A stretch of 64,000 nucleotides of DNA. Source: Bacillota bacterium (lineage in GTDB: Bacteria > Bacillota > Clostridia > Lachnospirales > Lachnospiraceae). A program made the translations under genes and the position numbers. Shown here piece after piece: positions 10,240 through 19,923 of this stretch. Numbering within the stretch: the first letter of the stretch is position 1; the number at the start of each line of letters is the position of its first letter. The notes beneath the pieces were generated by a model. The model searched no databases, had not been told where the DNA came from, and worked only from the letters and a program-made list of their open reading frames with translations. The DNA is taken from assembly GCA_023457255.1 (NCBI GenBank), contig JAEWMB010000017.1, positions 33,060 through 97,059 of the forward strand. Direction: 5' to 3'.

Positions 10240-11778
10240 ATGAGACAAGAATATTGTAATCCGGTACAGAGAGGCTTTTTTCCAGATCCGTCCGTCATTC
10301 GCGTCGGAGATGACTATTACATGGTAAATTCCACATTTCAGTATTTTCCGGCAATTCCTATTTCACATTCCAAGGATATGGTTCACTGGAGAATTATAGG
10401 ACATGCGATAACAAATCCGGAATATCTTCCACTCGAGGATATCAAAGATTCTCACGGAATTTGGGCACCGGATATTTCCTATCATAATGGTACGTTTTAT
10501 ATTTATGCGACGCTTCGTTTAAATGGCGGCGGGAGCAGAGGAAATAATGTGCTTCGAAGACAGCTTCTGGTTACTTCAAAGACACCGGAGGGTCCTTACT
10601 CTGCGCCTGCCTGGCTTGAAGTAGATGCAATTGACCCATCACATTTTATCGATGAGGATGGAAAGCATTATATGGTAATTGCCAAAGCTGCAACGGTTAT
10701 TCCATTAAGTGACGATGGAAAACGTGTGATTGGAGAGCCGGTTGTGGCATGGGCAGGAACAGGGGAGCGTTGTCCGGAGGGACCCCACATTATGAAAAAG
10801 GATGGTTACTACTATGCCATAGTTGCAGAGGGAGGGACCGGATATGGGCATGGTATTAATGTGGCACGATCCAAAAATCTCTTTGGACCTTATGAGGAAT
10901 GTCCGTATAATCCGGTACTTCGCCAGTTTAAAGAGGATTCCCCTATTCAGCGTACCGGGCATGGAAAGTTAGTCCAGACACAGAATGGTGACTGGTGGAT
11001 CTATTATTTGTTAGGCAGGCCGAATCAAGGAAGATATACTACGGTTGGCAGAGAGTCCGGCCTTGATCCGGTTACCTGGACTGAGGATGGTTGGTTTATA
11101 GTAAACGAAGGAAAAGGGCCAAGTGAAAGACAGCTTGCCCCGGAACTAAAAGAGTGTGTCTTCGAGAGAAATCGAAAAGATGATTTTGAGGAAGAGAAGC
11201 TTAACCTAGAGTGGGAATTTGTTCGAAATCCTGACTATGGCAGCTGTTCCTTAACAGAAAGACCGGGATACTTTCGTATCTGGACAAGAGATGGTAAATT
11301 AGATGAGATTCGTGCCAAGAATACTTTGGTGCGCAGAGAACAAGAGCTTTCCTATGAAGCAGAAACGAAACTAGAATTTTATCCGGCCAAAGACGGTGAG
11401 CAGGCAGGCCTTACTTGCTACTATAGTACGGCTACTTATGCGAGATTCTCCCTTTGCTATGAAGGCGGAAGAAAGCTTCAGCTCGTGATCAACCGAAATC
11501 ATGGAGAGGAATTGATGGCGGAAGTTACGGAGATCAAAGAAAGTGCGGTTTATCTAAAAGTAATCGTTCATAAGCTAACCCGTAGTTTTTATTATAGTTA
11601 CGATGGCAGGGAATGGATGCTGGCTGGAGTACTGGAAAACTGTATCTACCTTTGCGACGAAGGAGTTCCGGATGATCCAAAGCGTCATACGGGTACTTTA
11701 GTTGGAATCTATGCCAATAATGGTGGCTGTGGTTCGAGAATTCCGGCAGATTTTGATTATTTTTATTATCAGGACTAG
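10240..11778 (+). CDS. Glycoside hydrolase family 43 (beta-xylosidase / alpha-L-arabinofuranosidase type)
   Basis: The 512-residue enzyme has an N-terminal five-bladed beta-propeller with the GH43 catalytic triad: base D16 in FFPDPS, pKa-modulating D132 in IDPSHF, and acid E180 in CPEGPH. Residues ~310-510 form a concanavalin-like beta-sandwich of the type that often closes the active site in xylosidases of this family. There is no signal peptide, so it acts inside the cell on imported oligosaccharides. TGGAGGT upstream sets the ATG at 10240. It probably removes xylose or arabinose from the non-reducing end; members of this family vary and the sugar cannot be assigned from sequence alone. Confidence 0.9.
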   Translation: MRQEYCNPVQRGFFPDPSVIRVGDDYYMVNSTFQYFPAIPISHSKDMVHWRIIGHAITNPEYLPLEDIKDSHGIWAPDISYHNGTFYIYATLRLNGGGSRGNNVLRRQLLVTSKTPEGPYSAPAWLEVDAIDPSHFIDEDGKHYMVIAKAATVIPLSDDGKRVIGEPVVAWAGTGERCPEGPHIMKKDGYYYAIVAEGGTGYGHGINVARSKNLFGPYEECPYNPVLRQFKEDSPIQRTGHGKLVQTQNGDWWIYYLLGRPNQGRYTTVGRESGLDPVTWTEDGWFIVNEGKGPSERQLAPELKECVFERNRKDDFEEEKLNLEWEFVRNPDYGSCSLTERPGYFRIWTRDGKLDEIRAKNTLVRREQELSYEAETKLEFYPAKDGEQAGLTCYYSTATYARFSLCYEGGRKLQLVINRNHGEELMAEVTEIKESAVYLKVIVHKLTRSFYYSYDGREWMLAGVLENCIYLCDEGVPDDPKRHTGTLVGIYANNGGCGSRIPADFDYFYYQD

Positions 11779-11864
11779 CAGCAGGTGAGGTAAGAAGAAT
11801 GGGGTGTTGCAAATAAATGTCAAAAACTTTGAATTTAGTGACATTGATTTAGTGACACTCCATT

Positions 11865-12083
11865 TTATTCTACGTCCATTATTATTTTTTTACAGTGGTC
11901 ACAATAGAAAGCTTCTTTAGATGCAGAAACTAATAAATAATATTTAGCTAAAAGGATACCATTTCTTGAAATTGCAAAGCGAGTGTTCCCTTTTCGTGTT
12001 TCCCCCTCAGGAGACCAGCTTAATGTGTCGTGTACGTCAATACTTCCTGGTGACATATTTCTGTTACAATAAGGACATTCCAT
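11865..12083 (-). CDS. Small zinc-ribbon protein (DUF6487-like)
   Basis: The 72-residue protein opens with CPYCNRNM and closes with FYCDHCKK, two CxxC pairs that would hold a zinc ion. The middle contains SWSPEG. This layout matches a small family of unknown function common in Firmicutes (DUF6487 by memory). GGAGGT five bases upstream fixes the ATG at 12083 rather than an upstream ATG at 12104. It converges on the GH43 gene. Function unknown. Confidence 0.75.
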   Translation of the reverse strand: MECPYCNRNMSPGSIDVHDTLSWSPEGETRKGNTRFAISRNGILLAKYYLLVSASKEAFYCDHCKKIIMDVE

Positions 12084-12352
12084 ATAACACCTCCATAAAA
12101 CCATAATATTGCTTATATAATATCATAGTTAATACTACAAGTAAAATATTTCTAGCTATAATAGAGAATTTTTTTAGTATGTATCTATCTTGTAAAATCA
12201 AAGAGAAAGCAATTGTTAATTTTCTGATATCTAATTAATTCTTTCAAGCAATCAATACTTCACGTACTTCAATATTACATTATTTTCTAAAATGTAATTA
12301 TATGGTATTATATTTTAAATTAAATAGAAAGAGAATAGAAAGAGGATAAAAC

Positions 12353-13329
12353 ATGAAGTATTTAAAAAAAGTAAAATGTTTAGTATTAGCTTTAACTTTG
12401 TTGTTTGGTTCAACAAATATTGTAAATGCTAATACCAGTAATGGTACGAAGATTGACACCTTAAAGGAGTTTGACCAGAAAATGTATTTAGTAGGTTATG
12501 AGTATGCTGAGGCTAATGGATTATTGATAACAAGTGAACAATATAATCACTATTTATCAATGGTTGAATCATCAGGTAAGCAAACCAAATCATCTAATGA
12601 AATAAAAGATACTATTGATAAATTGGTAGAATATGAAATTTCTCAGGAAGATATTTTTAATTATAAACCAGATATGATGAGGCTATAGAAATATTATCTA
12701 AGTACCCTAATGCAAGTGAAGTTATTGATATCAATAATTTTATTACTACATATTCCACTCCTAATTTAGGAGATTACAGGGTGGAAACAACGTATACATA
12801 TTATAAAAGCGAATTATACGACAACTTAGAGGCACACAATTATAGTATTTTAAGAGACTTGTTTATAAATATTGTGTCCATAGGTTTAAAACCAGCAGCA
12901 AGTGTAGCATCGTCTGTTTTATCTGCCCTGATTGGTACGTTACCTACAACATCAACTCAATATGTCATGAAATCATATACTAATTCCAGAATAACAACCA
13001 AACGTGGTCAAGTATATTCTACGATGGGAATTACAAATCCTCCAGTATGGAAAGATTATGTATTTACATCAAGTGAGGATGTATATGCAGAGGTGTATAC
13101 AAGTATGTGGAATGGCGGTGTATTTACATCAAATACAAAAACAGCGAATACTAAGTTTTCTTACAATTGGGTATGGAATGATACAGTATATATGAGGCAA
13201 AGAACAATGCAATTGTATGCTGAGGCTTTAGCTCAAGCGAGTTATTTATATGGTGTTGGATTTGTTGTAAATTTTGAAATGTATCATGATCCAACTTATG
13301 TGTTTATATTTAATAATGAATTTGATTAA
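12353..13329 (+). pseudogene. Secreted protein of unknown function, broken by a frameshift
   Basis: The gene starts with a clear signal peptide (MKYLKKVKCL…, ending near NVNA at about residue 26) and runs in one frame to a TAG at 12686-12688. The next forward frame is open from 12667 and continues with good coding sense (YDEAIEILSKYPNASEVID…) to the stop at 13327-13329. Joining the two at about 12670-12675 gives one protein of roughly 325 residues, so one base has probably been gained (or two lost). The C-terminal half has a small hydrophobic segment and many Tyr, Thr and Asn residues. The region is AT-rich and looks like accessory DNA. I recognise no family. A sequencing error or ribosomal frameshifting cannot be excluded. 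Confidence 0.7.
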
Positions 13330-13543
13330 TTGAAAATAAAATGGATTGTCTATTATCTGATGTTATTTAGTTAATAATAATCATTACTTAGGTTTTTCTT
13401 TTTGTAGCACAAAAGGATACATCGTCATCTGCCTAAAAATCATATAGTGTAATTGTAAGCTACTATTCGAGATAGAAAGTTTACCCAACTTTGGACTTTG
13501 ATTTTTTGAGGGTCGTGGCGTCCTTTCTCTTACTGGTAAAGTG

Positions 13544-13588
13544 CTGCTACCAAACTAACTTAATTAGTTTGGTAGCAGTCTCTTTTTT
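13544..13588 (+). terminator. Rho-independent terminator downstream of the frameshifted gene
   Basis: CTGCTACCAAACTAA (13544-13558) pairs perfectly with TTAGTTTGGTAGCAG (13564-13578) around a five-base loop and is followed by TCTCTTTTTT. It lies between convergent genes and may also stop transcription of the isomerase gene from the other side. Confidence 0.85.
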
Positions 13589-13621
13589 AAGAGTATAGTT
13601 TCGTGATTAAAAGTGTTCTGT

Positions 13622-15106
13622 TTATCTATAAAAAGGGTTTTCTGTCGGATAAAGCATAGAGACCGGTTTGTTAAATTCGATGTCAGCAACACCGAAGTAC
13701 TTAAATACTTCAAAAATTGCCTTACCAAAGTGACCGAAGGCAACAGCTCCGTGATGAGGATAATTCTTTTCTACTAATACATGGCGGTAGAAGCGCTTCA
13801 TCTCCGAAATTGCAAATACACCGATGCTTCCAAAGGACTGGGTTGGAACAGGAAGGACTTCACCCTCTGCGACATAAGCACGAAGCACGGTATCGGCTGT
13901 GCTTTGAAGGCGGAAGAAGGTGATTTCACCAGGAGCGATATCGCCCTCTAAGGTACCTCTTGTAATGTTTGGCTCTTGATTTAGCTCAAGGCTTCTAGCC
14001 ATAATCTTTTGATTTTTCATGGAACAGAAGGATAACTTCTTAGATGGAGTGTTTCCACAGTGGAAGCCCATGAAAGTATCGGTTGACTTATAGTGAAACT
14101 TATCTTTAATAGAAGTTTCATACATATCGGCAGGTACGGTATTATTAATGTCCAGGAGAGTAACGGCATCTTCGCTGACACAAACACCAAGGTATTCACT
14201 TAATGCACCATAAATATCAACTTCACACGAGATCGGCATGCCCTTGCCTGCGAAGCGGCTGTTCACATAACATGGTACAAATCCAAACTGAGTCTGGAAG
14301 GAAGGCCAGCACTTATTAGCAAAGACAACGTATTCTTTACAACCCTTGTGAGACTCTGCCCAATCAAGTAATGTAAGCTCGTATTGTGCAAGTTTTGGAA
14401 GGATACCCGGCATTTTATTGCCATCACCAAGTTCTTCTTCCATCTCTTTTAACACATCCGGAATTCTAGGATCATTGGCATGATCATGAAAAGATGCGAA
14501 TAAATCTAGTTCAGAGTTCTCTTCAATTTCTACCCCCAGGCTGTATAATGCTTTGATTGGAGCATTACAAGCAAGGAAATCCTGAGGCCTTGGGCCAAAG
14601 GAGATAATCTTTAGATTCTGTAAACCGATAATTGCACGGGCGATTGGTAAGAAATCTTCAATCATTACGGCAACCTCTGCCGGCGTGCCAACTGGATACT
14701 CCGGTATGTACGCACGGATGTTACGTAATTTTAAGTTATAGCTTGCATTTAACATACCACAGTAAGCATCGCCGCGTTCGTCTGCTAGAATAGAGGTTGT
14801 CTCCTCCGCTGCAGCAGCAAACATAACAGGACCATCAAAGTTCTTCGCTAATAAGGTTTCGCTGCTTTCCGGGCCAAAGTTACCCAGATAAACCACGAGA
14901 GCATTACAATTTGCCGCCTTTACATCAGCAAGAGCTTTTAACATATCTTTTTCATTTTCAATTGTGACTGGACATTCATAAATTTCAAATCCTTTTTCGC
15001 GATAAGCGGAAACTACAGCTTCTCTTCTTCTGTTGGAGAGACTCATAGGGAAACAGTCTCTGCTTACGGCAACAATACCGATATTAATGTTTGGAATGTT
15101 ATTCAT
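13622..15106 (-). CDS. L-fucose/L-arabinose isomerase family protein
   Basis: The 494-residue protein belongs to the fucose/arabinose isomerase fold, which interconverts an aldose and a ketose with a divalent metal such as Mn2+. An N-terminal Rossmann-like region (NIGIVAVSRDCFP) is followed by the segments usually holding the metal ligands: ISCEVDIYGAL, LLDINNT and FMGFHCGNTP. Length is between those of arabinose isomerase (~500) and fucose isomerase (~590). It has a consensus promoter of its own and no kinase or aldolase next to it. Arabinose from GH43/GH127 or fucose from GH95 are plausible substrates; family membership is firm, substrate is not. Confidence 0.82.
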   Translation of the reverse strand: MNNIPNINIGIVAVSRDCFPMSLSNRRREAVVSAYREKGFEIYECPVTIENEKDMLKALADVKAANCNALVVYLGNFGPESSETLLAKNFDGPVMFAAAAEETTSILADERGDAYCGMLNASYNLKLRNIRAYIPEYPVGTPAEVAVMIEDFLPIARAIIGLQNLKIISFGPRPQDFLACNAPIKALYSLGVEIEENSELDLFASFHDHANDPRIPDVLKEMEEELGDGNKMPGILPKLAQYELTLLDWAESHKGCKEYVVFANKCWPSFQTQFGFVPCYVNSRFAGKGMPISCEVDIYGALSEYLGVCVSEDAVTLLDINNTVPADMYETSIKDKFHYKSTDTFMGFHCGNTPSKKLSFCSMKNQKIMARSLELNQEPNITRGTLEGDIAPGEITFFRLQSTADTVLRAYVAEGEVLPVPTQSFGSIGVFAISEMKRFYRHVLVEKNYPHHGAVAFGHFGKAIFEVFKYFGVADIEFNKPVSMLYPTENPFYR

Positions 15107-15190
15107 TTAAAAATACCAAACCTTTCTTAGAAATGTGTGTTATAAGTTGCTTATGGAATAATTAGTTTAGTCATAAAACTATGTAGTCTT

Positions 15191-15219
15191 ATTATAAGTT
15201 TAACCGTATAAAATGTCAA
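15191..15219 (-). promoter_or_regulatory. Consensus sigma-A promoter for the isomerase gene
   Basis: On the minus strand TTGACA (15214-15219) and TATAAT (15191-15196) are separated by exactly 17 bases, a perfect match to both hexamers. The predicted start of transcription is about 75 bases before the ATG at 15106. Confidence 0.8.
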
Positions 15220-15336
15220 GAAAATACAAGATATCGCCTAAGAAAAAACAAGTTGTATCGCGGCAAAAAAACAAGCTTTTCTTGAGAGGAAGTGTTCTGG
15301 TGTACGGCATAATGTGACAGTATATGGCGAAGTTAG

Positions 15337-15364
15337 TTGTAACTTGTTGCAATTTATGTATAAT
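15337..15364 (+). promoter_or_regulatory. Probable sigma-A promoter for the chemoreceptor gene
   Basis: TTGTAA (15337-15342) and TATAAT (15359-15364) are spaced by 16 bases, about 115 bases before the ATG at 15480. The 373-base gap between the divergent isomerase and chemoreceptor genes otherwise shows nothing I can name. Confidence 0.6.
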
Positions 15365-15479
15365 AGAATTAGGAGAGGGACATCTGTGAAATAACATAAA
15401 TGGGTTATATAGAGGCGTAAATCTACGGAAATGTTTTAAACAGCAAAAGTATCAAAAAATAAAAGAAAAAGAAGGTGAT

Positions 15480-17582
15480 ATGTTGAGCAAAAAAAAGAAG
15501 GAGAAGAGGGAATTGAAGGAAAAACGGGATAAAAGAATCTTTGGGATTCGTTTAAGGTTAGCAATGGCGTTCATGGTACCGATAACACTTATTATTATTT
15601 TAGGAATTTCATCATATAATAAAACGTCAGAAGCAATGTTAAAGAGCTACGAAGAATCTACTTTTCAGGCATTGAAGACTACAACAAATTATTTTGAGTT
15701 AGCTATGGAAACGGTTGAATTACGCCTGAATCAGTTAAAAGGCTATGAAAACTTAAAGAATTACTATTCAGGTACATATAAGAATGACCAAATTGCGGAG
15801 ATGACTACATTTAAAAACCTCCAGGTATATCTTGATACAACGACATATTCAGACAATATTCTGGCTAATTTCTATTTATTTTGCAAACGCGGCAATAATT
15901 TATGTACCAATGGAAGTATGAATTTAAGCGGGGGAGAATTGGTGGAGGCTTATCTTGCCACAGAAGAGGGAAAAAGAGATGAGAGCGCGCGGGGAGCATA
16001 TACCTGGTCCGGCAAGCATCAGTTTGTGGATGAGCATTTTGTACAGGATAAAAGTAGGGTTTCCATCCCATATGCATTTTCCGTATCATCTGCCTTTTTT
16101 GGAAATGGATTTAAGCAAATCGGTTATATGGTAGCGGATATCCGGTTAGAATTATTCCAGAAGAAATTATCGGAGCTTGAAATATCAGAGGACTCTCTTT
16201 TTGTAGCTATTTCAAAAGACGGCTATGAAGTACATAGTGGGGAAACGGAAGAAGTTCTTATTACCGATAAATCGTTTTATACGGATGCGGTAGCAGGTCC
16301 GGAATTAAGTGGAACCCAATATGTAGATTTTAATGGTGAGAAGCATTTATTTTTATATTCAAAAGCTGCGAAATCCGGAATTACCGTATGCGGTTTGGTT
16401 CCGTATTCCTATTTGATATCACAGGCAAATGCGATAAAAACCGCAACTGTAATATTCGTATTTGTTGCAGTAGTCTGTGCCTTGCTTATTGCAATTATTA
16501 TGTCAACAGATATGGGTGGAGCGATTAATAAAATTATCGTCGCATTAAAGAAGGCTTCGGAAGGTGACTTAACTGTTACCGTAAATTGTCATAGAAAGGA
16601 CGAATTTGGCATGTTATCTGATAGTGCGAATGATATGATTTCTAATGTAAAGGGGCTTATTGATAAAGCACTGAAAGTAAAGGATACCATTTCATCCTCT
16701 ACGGATGAAGTTTCCGATTCCTCAAAACAACTTTTGGTAGCTACTCAAAATATTTCTACCTCAATTGAAGAAATCCGCCAAGGGATTGTACAGCAGGCAG
16801 AAGATTCGGAAAAATGCCTTCGTCAGTCAGACGAGTTAACGGCGAGGGTGAATCAGGTATCAGATAATGTTACCTCAATTGAAAAGTTGGCAGAGGCCTC
16901 CAAAGCTGTTGTGCGGCAAGGCTTGGTTTCTATTGACATCTTGCGTGATAAGTCGGAAGAAACAGCCAGGATAACAGGAAATATAATCGGGGAAATCGAA
17001 TCATTGGAGGAGGAGAGCGAATCTATCGGTAAGATTATCGGTGTCATTAATGATATTGCAGAACAGACGAATCTGTTGTCTTTGAATGCATCCATTGAAG
17101 CTGCCAGAGCGGGGGAGGCCGGACGTGGATTTGCTGTTGTTGCAGATGAGATAAGAAAACTTGCCGAGCAGTCCGTCCGAGCGTCTGGTGAAATTGCGGC
17201 AATCATTAATAGTATTCAAGGTAAAACGAAATTAACCGTAACTACGGTTCAAAAGTCGGAGAACATAGTAAAGTCTCAGGGAAATGCCTTGTCAGATACC
17301 ATTGATTTATTCCAGAAGATTGATGCCTCGGTAGGTATGATAGCGAAGGAGCTTATCGAAATTACGACTGGTATTACAGGAATAAAAGTTGCTGAAAATA
17401 CTACACTAAATGCGATAGAAAGTATTTCGGCAGTATCGGAGGAAACCGCCGCCGCTTCAGAAGAAGTGGATAGTGCGGCAAATCGTCAGGTAGATATGGT
17501 AGAAAAGCTAAGAGAAGTGACCCTGCATTTAGAGGCAGATGCGAAAGAATTGAAAGAAGCATTAAATCAGTTTCACATATAA
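15480..17582 (+). CDS. Methyl-accepting chemotaxis protein
   Basis: This 700-residue chemoreceptor has a basic N-terminus, a first membrane helix near residues 26-45, an extracytoplasmic sensing domain of about 270 residues (probably Cache type), a second helix near 320-343, a HAMP linker, and a signalling domain. The hairpin-tip signature is complete: IAEQTNLLSLNASIEAARAG followed by GRGFAVVADEIRKLAEQS. It passes ligand binding to CheA/CheW and so directs swimming. Its place among sugar genes hints at a carbohydrate attractant but nothing in the sequence proves it. The MgtC-like gene follows after 18 bases. Confidence 0.93.
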   Translation: MLSKKKKEKRELKEKRDKRIFGIRLRLAMAFMVPITLIIILGISSYNKTSEAMLKSYEESTFQALKTTTNYFELAMETVELRLNQLKGYENLKNYYSGTYKNDQIAEMTTFKNLQVYLDTTTYSDNILANFYLFCKRGNNLCTNGSMNLSGGELVEAYLATEEGKRDESARGAYTWSGKHQFVDEHFVQDKSRVSIPYAFSVSSAFFGNGFKQIGYMVADIRLELFQKKLSELEISEDSLFVAISKDGYEVHSGETEEVLITDKSFYTDAVAGPELSGTQYVDFNGEKHLFLYSKAAKSGITVCGLVPYSYLISQANAIKTATVIFVFVAVVCALLIAIIMSTDMGGAINKIIVALKKASEGDLTVTVNCHRKDEFGMLSDSANDMISNVKGLIDKALKVKDTISSSTDEVSDSSKQLLVATQNISTSIEEIRQGIVQQAEDSEKCLRQSDELTARVNQVSDNVTSIEKLAEASKAVVRQGLVSIDILRDKSEETARITGNIIGEIESLEEESESIGKIIGVINDIAEQTNLLSLNASIEAARAGEAGRGFAVVADEIRKLAEQSVRASGEIAAIINSIQGKTKLTVTTVQKSENIVKSQGNALSDTIDLFQKIDASVGMIAKELIEITTGITGIKVAENTTLNAIESISAVSEETAAASEEVDSAANRQVDMVEKLREVTLHLEADAKELKEALNQFHI

Positions 17583-17600
17583 GTTTAGGAGGGAATGACT

Positions 17601-18299
17601 ATGCCGGAGTTATTGACAGAAGTTAATTTAGTATCAACCGCCATCCGACTGCTCTTAGCATTAATTTGCGGTGGAATCCTTGGGATTGAGCGGGGACGGA
17701 AAAAGCGTCCGGCAGGTTTTCGAACTTATATGTTAGTATGTGTAGGGGCAACCTTGATAATGATTACGAATCAGTACATCTATACACAATATCCAAATAC
17801 GGATCCTGCGCGCATGGGCGCGCAGGTTATCAGTGGTATCGGTTTTCTTGGTGCGGGGACAATTATCGTAACAGGCAAAAATCGTGTAAAGGGGTTAACA
17901 ACGGCCGCAGGTCTTTGGGCATCCGCTTGTATCGGCCTTTCTATCGGTATTGGTTTCTATTCCGGTGCTATTATTGGATGTATTCTTATTTATTTTGTGA
18001 TGTCGGCACTTCATCGGCTGGATGAGCGAATGACTTCCTCTGCAAAGATTATGAATCTTTATATTGAAGTATCACAAATGAGTGATGTAGGTCAATTTAT
18101 TAGATTTGCAAAAGAGCACGATATAAAGGTAAGGGATGTTGAGCTGTCAAGAAGCAAAGCACTTTCTGATTATGGTGTGTCTGGTGAAACCAGACACGCA
18201 TTAACACTTACGTTACAGCTTCCGAAACGATGCACTCATATTGAAATTATTGAGCTTATAAGCACAGTGGAAGGCATTATGTATGTAGAAGAAATATAA
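17601..18299 (+). CDS. MgtC/SapB family membrane protein
   Basis: The 232-residue protein has about four to five hydrophobic helices in the first 140 residues with the family signatures GGILGIERGRKKRPAGFRTYMLVCVGA and GIGFLGAGTI. An ACT-like C-terminal domain of about 90 residues follows. MgtC proteins modulate magnesium and phosphate homeostasis and ATP synthase in other bacteria; many SapB relatives are uncharacterised. AGGAGGG at 17587-17593 is one base from an ATG at 17595 but seven from the ATG at 17601, so the latter is preferred. It may be co-transcribed with the chemoreceptor gene. Confidence 0.85.
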   Translation: MPELLTEVNLVSTAIRLLLALICGGILGIERGRKKRPAGFRTYMLVCVGATLIMITNQYIYTQYPNTDPARMGAQVISGIGFLGAGTIIVTGKNRVKGLTTAAGLWASACIGLSIGIGFYSGAIIGCILIYFVMSALHRLDERMTSSAKIMNLYIEVSQMSDVGQFIRFAKEHDIKVRDVELSRSKALSDYGVSGETRHALTLTLQLPKRCTHIEIIELISTVEGIMYVEEI

Positions 18300-18345
18300 A
18301 GTAGCAAAAAATCAGTATTTAATAAAAAGAATAAAAATTAGTTGG

Positions 18346-18375
18346 TTGAATGTAAGCACTTTCATATGGTATAAT
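18346..18375 (+). promoter_or_regulatory. Promoter of the GH105 gene with a CRE-like operator in the spacer
   Basis: TTGAAT (18346-18351) and TATAAT (18370-18375) are spaced by 18 bases. The spacer contains TGTAAGCACTTTCA (18351-18364), which matches the CcpA site consensus TGWAANCGNTNWCA except for A in place of the central G. A LacI-family repressor bound there would block RNA polymerase. Confidence 0.65.
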
Positions 18376-18475
18376 AAGATGTCATGCGTATCATCTTTTA
18401 TTGATCTTTGAAGGATATGCCAGAATAATCGCAATATAATAACAATAGTAACCAAAAATACTAGGAGGATTAGAC

Positions 18476-19603
18476 ATGGATATGATTGTAAAGTATATCA
18501 ATGAGTTGCTTGATAAGAGTACACCGGAAGTACCGATGTGGAACATAGAAAAAATCAAGAGCGGAGAAAAATCAGAATGGAACTATATTGACGGCTGTAT
18601 GATTAAGGCTGTTCTTGAGATGTACGCGATAACAAAAGAAGAGAGATACTTAAAGTTTGCGGATGAGTTTATTGATTATCGTGTGGATGAGGATGGTAAT
18701 ATTTCTGGATACCATGTGGAAAAGTTCAATATTGATGACGTAAATGCAGGAAAAACTTTATTTGAACTTTATGATTTAACAGGAAAAGAAAAGTATCGTA
18801 AAGCAATTGAAATCATCTACAAGCAGGTGAAAACTCAGCCAAGAACAAGAGAAGGAAACTTCTGGCATAAACTAATCTATCCTCAGCAGGTATGGTTGGA
18901 TGGCTTATACATGGGTCAGCCATTTTATATGGAATATGAGACTCGTTTTAATAATAAAAAGAATTACGAGGATATCTTTCATCAATTCTTTAATGTATAT
19001 GAGTTCTTAAGAGATAAGAAGACCGGTCTATATTATCACGCATTTGACTCTTCAAGGGAGATGTTCTGGTGTGATAAAGAAACAGGATTATCCAAGCATT
19101 TTTGGCTAAGAGCGCTTGGCTGGTATGCAATGGCTCTTTTGGATACGTTGGATAAATGTGAGCCGGCAGGATACGAGAAAGAGTATGAAAAATTAAAACA
19201 AATCTTTATTGAATATATGGAAGCAATTTTGAAATACCAAGATGAAAGTGGTATGTGGTACCAGATTCCTGACATGGGCGGATGCGAACGTAATTACCTT
19301 GAAACCAGCGGCAGCTCTATTATGGTTTATGCATTGCTTAAGGGAATTCGTCTTGGATTCTTGCCGGAGAGTTATCGTGAGAATGCAAAGAAGGCAATGG
19401 ATGGTATCTGTGAGAAGTATCTTCATACGGAAGAAGGAAAAATGAGTCTTGGAGGAATTTGTCTGGTTGCCGGTCTTGGCGGAAAGCAGATGAGAGATGG
19501 TTCTTATGATTACTACATGTCTGAGCCTATTGTGAAAGACGATGCCAAGGGCGTTGGACCATTTTTATTAGCATACACAGAGCTGCTTCGTCTGCAGAAA
19601 TAG
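18476..19603 (+). CDS. Unsaturated rhamnogalacturonyl/glucuronyl hydrolase (GH88/GH105)
   Basis: The 375-residue (alpha/alpha)6-barrel enzyme resembles B. subtilis YteR. The segment WLDGLYMGQPFYMEYE contains the expected catalytic aspartate (D142; D143 in YteR), and AKGVGPFLLAYTELL is the usual C-terminal end. It hydrates the 4,5-unsaturated galacturonic residue left by pectate or rhamnogalacturonan lyases, releasing the terminal sugar. No signal peptide, so it works on imported lyase products. AGGAGG lies just upstream of the ATG. It is a single-gene unit ending in a strong terminator. Confidence 0.92.
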   Translation: MDMIVKYINELLDKSTPEVPMWNIEKIKSGEKSEWNYIDGCMIKAVLEMYAITKEERYLKFADEFIDYRVDEDGNISGYHVEKFNIDDVNAGKTLFELYDLTGKEKYRKAIEIIYKQVKTQPRTREGNFWHKLIYPQQVWLDGLYMGQPFYMEYETRFNNKKNYEDIFHQFFNVYEFLRDKKTGLYYHAFDSSREMFWCDKETGLSKHFWLRALGWYAMALLDTLDKCEPAGYEKEYEKLKQIFIEYMEAILKYQDESGMWYQIPDMGGCERNYLETSGSSIMVYALLKGIRLGFLPESYRENAKKAMDGICEKYLHTEEGKMSLGGICLVAGLGGKQMRDGSYDYYMSEPIVKDDAKGVGPFLLAYTELLRLQK

Positions 19604-19697
19604 AGAAAAGCTCAAAATAATAGCTTAATGAAGGTAATTATTTCAGAGAATGTTTTTTTAGTTTGATAACTTATAAATTTCGACAAAAATATACAAG

Positions 19698-19754
19698 AAG
19701 CCTTTTCAAAAAGTTTAAAAATTCTGTGAACTTATTGGAAAGGCTTTTTTTTTG
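19698..19754 (+). terminator. Terminator after the GH105 gene
   Basis: AAGCCTTTTCAA (19698-19709) pairs with TTGGAAAGGCTT (19735-19746) with one G-T pair, followed by about nine T. Confidence 0.85.
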
Positions 19755-19923
19755 CGAAAAAGTGTGATATAACTAGAGGGACAGGCTGTTTCGTAAAATG
19801 GTGTACTTAAATTTATCCAAACTTACATGATTTGCTTGGCAAGAGTTCGTTTGTGCAAGAAAATATCCTATGGGGGTAGGTTGCATAAGTTCAAAAAAGA
19901 TAGAATATGAGAGAGGGTTTAAA

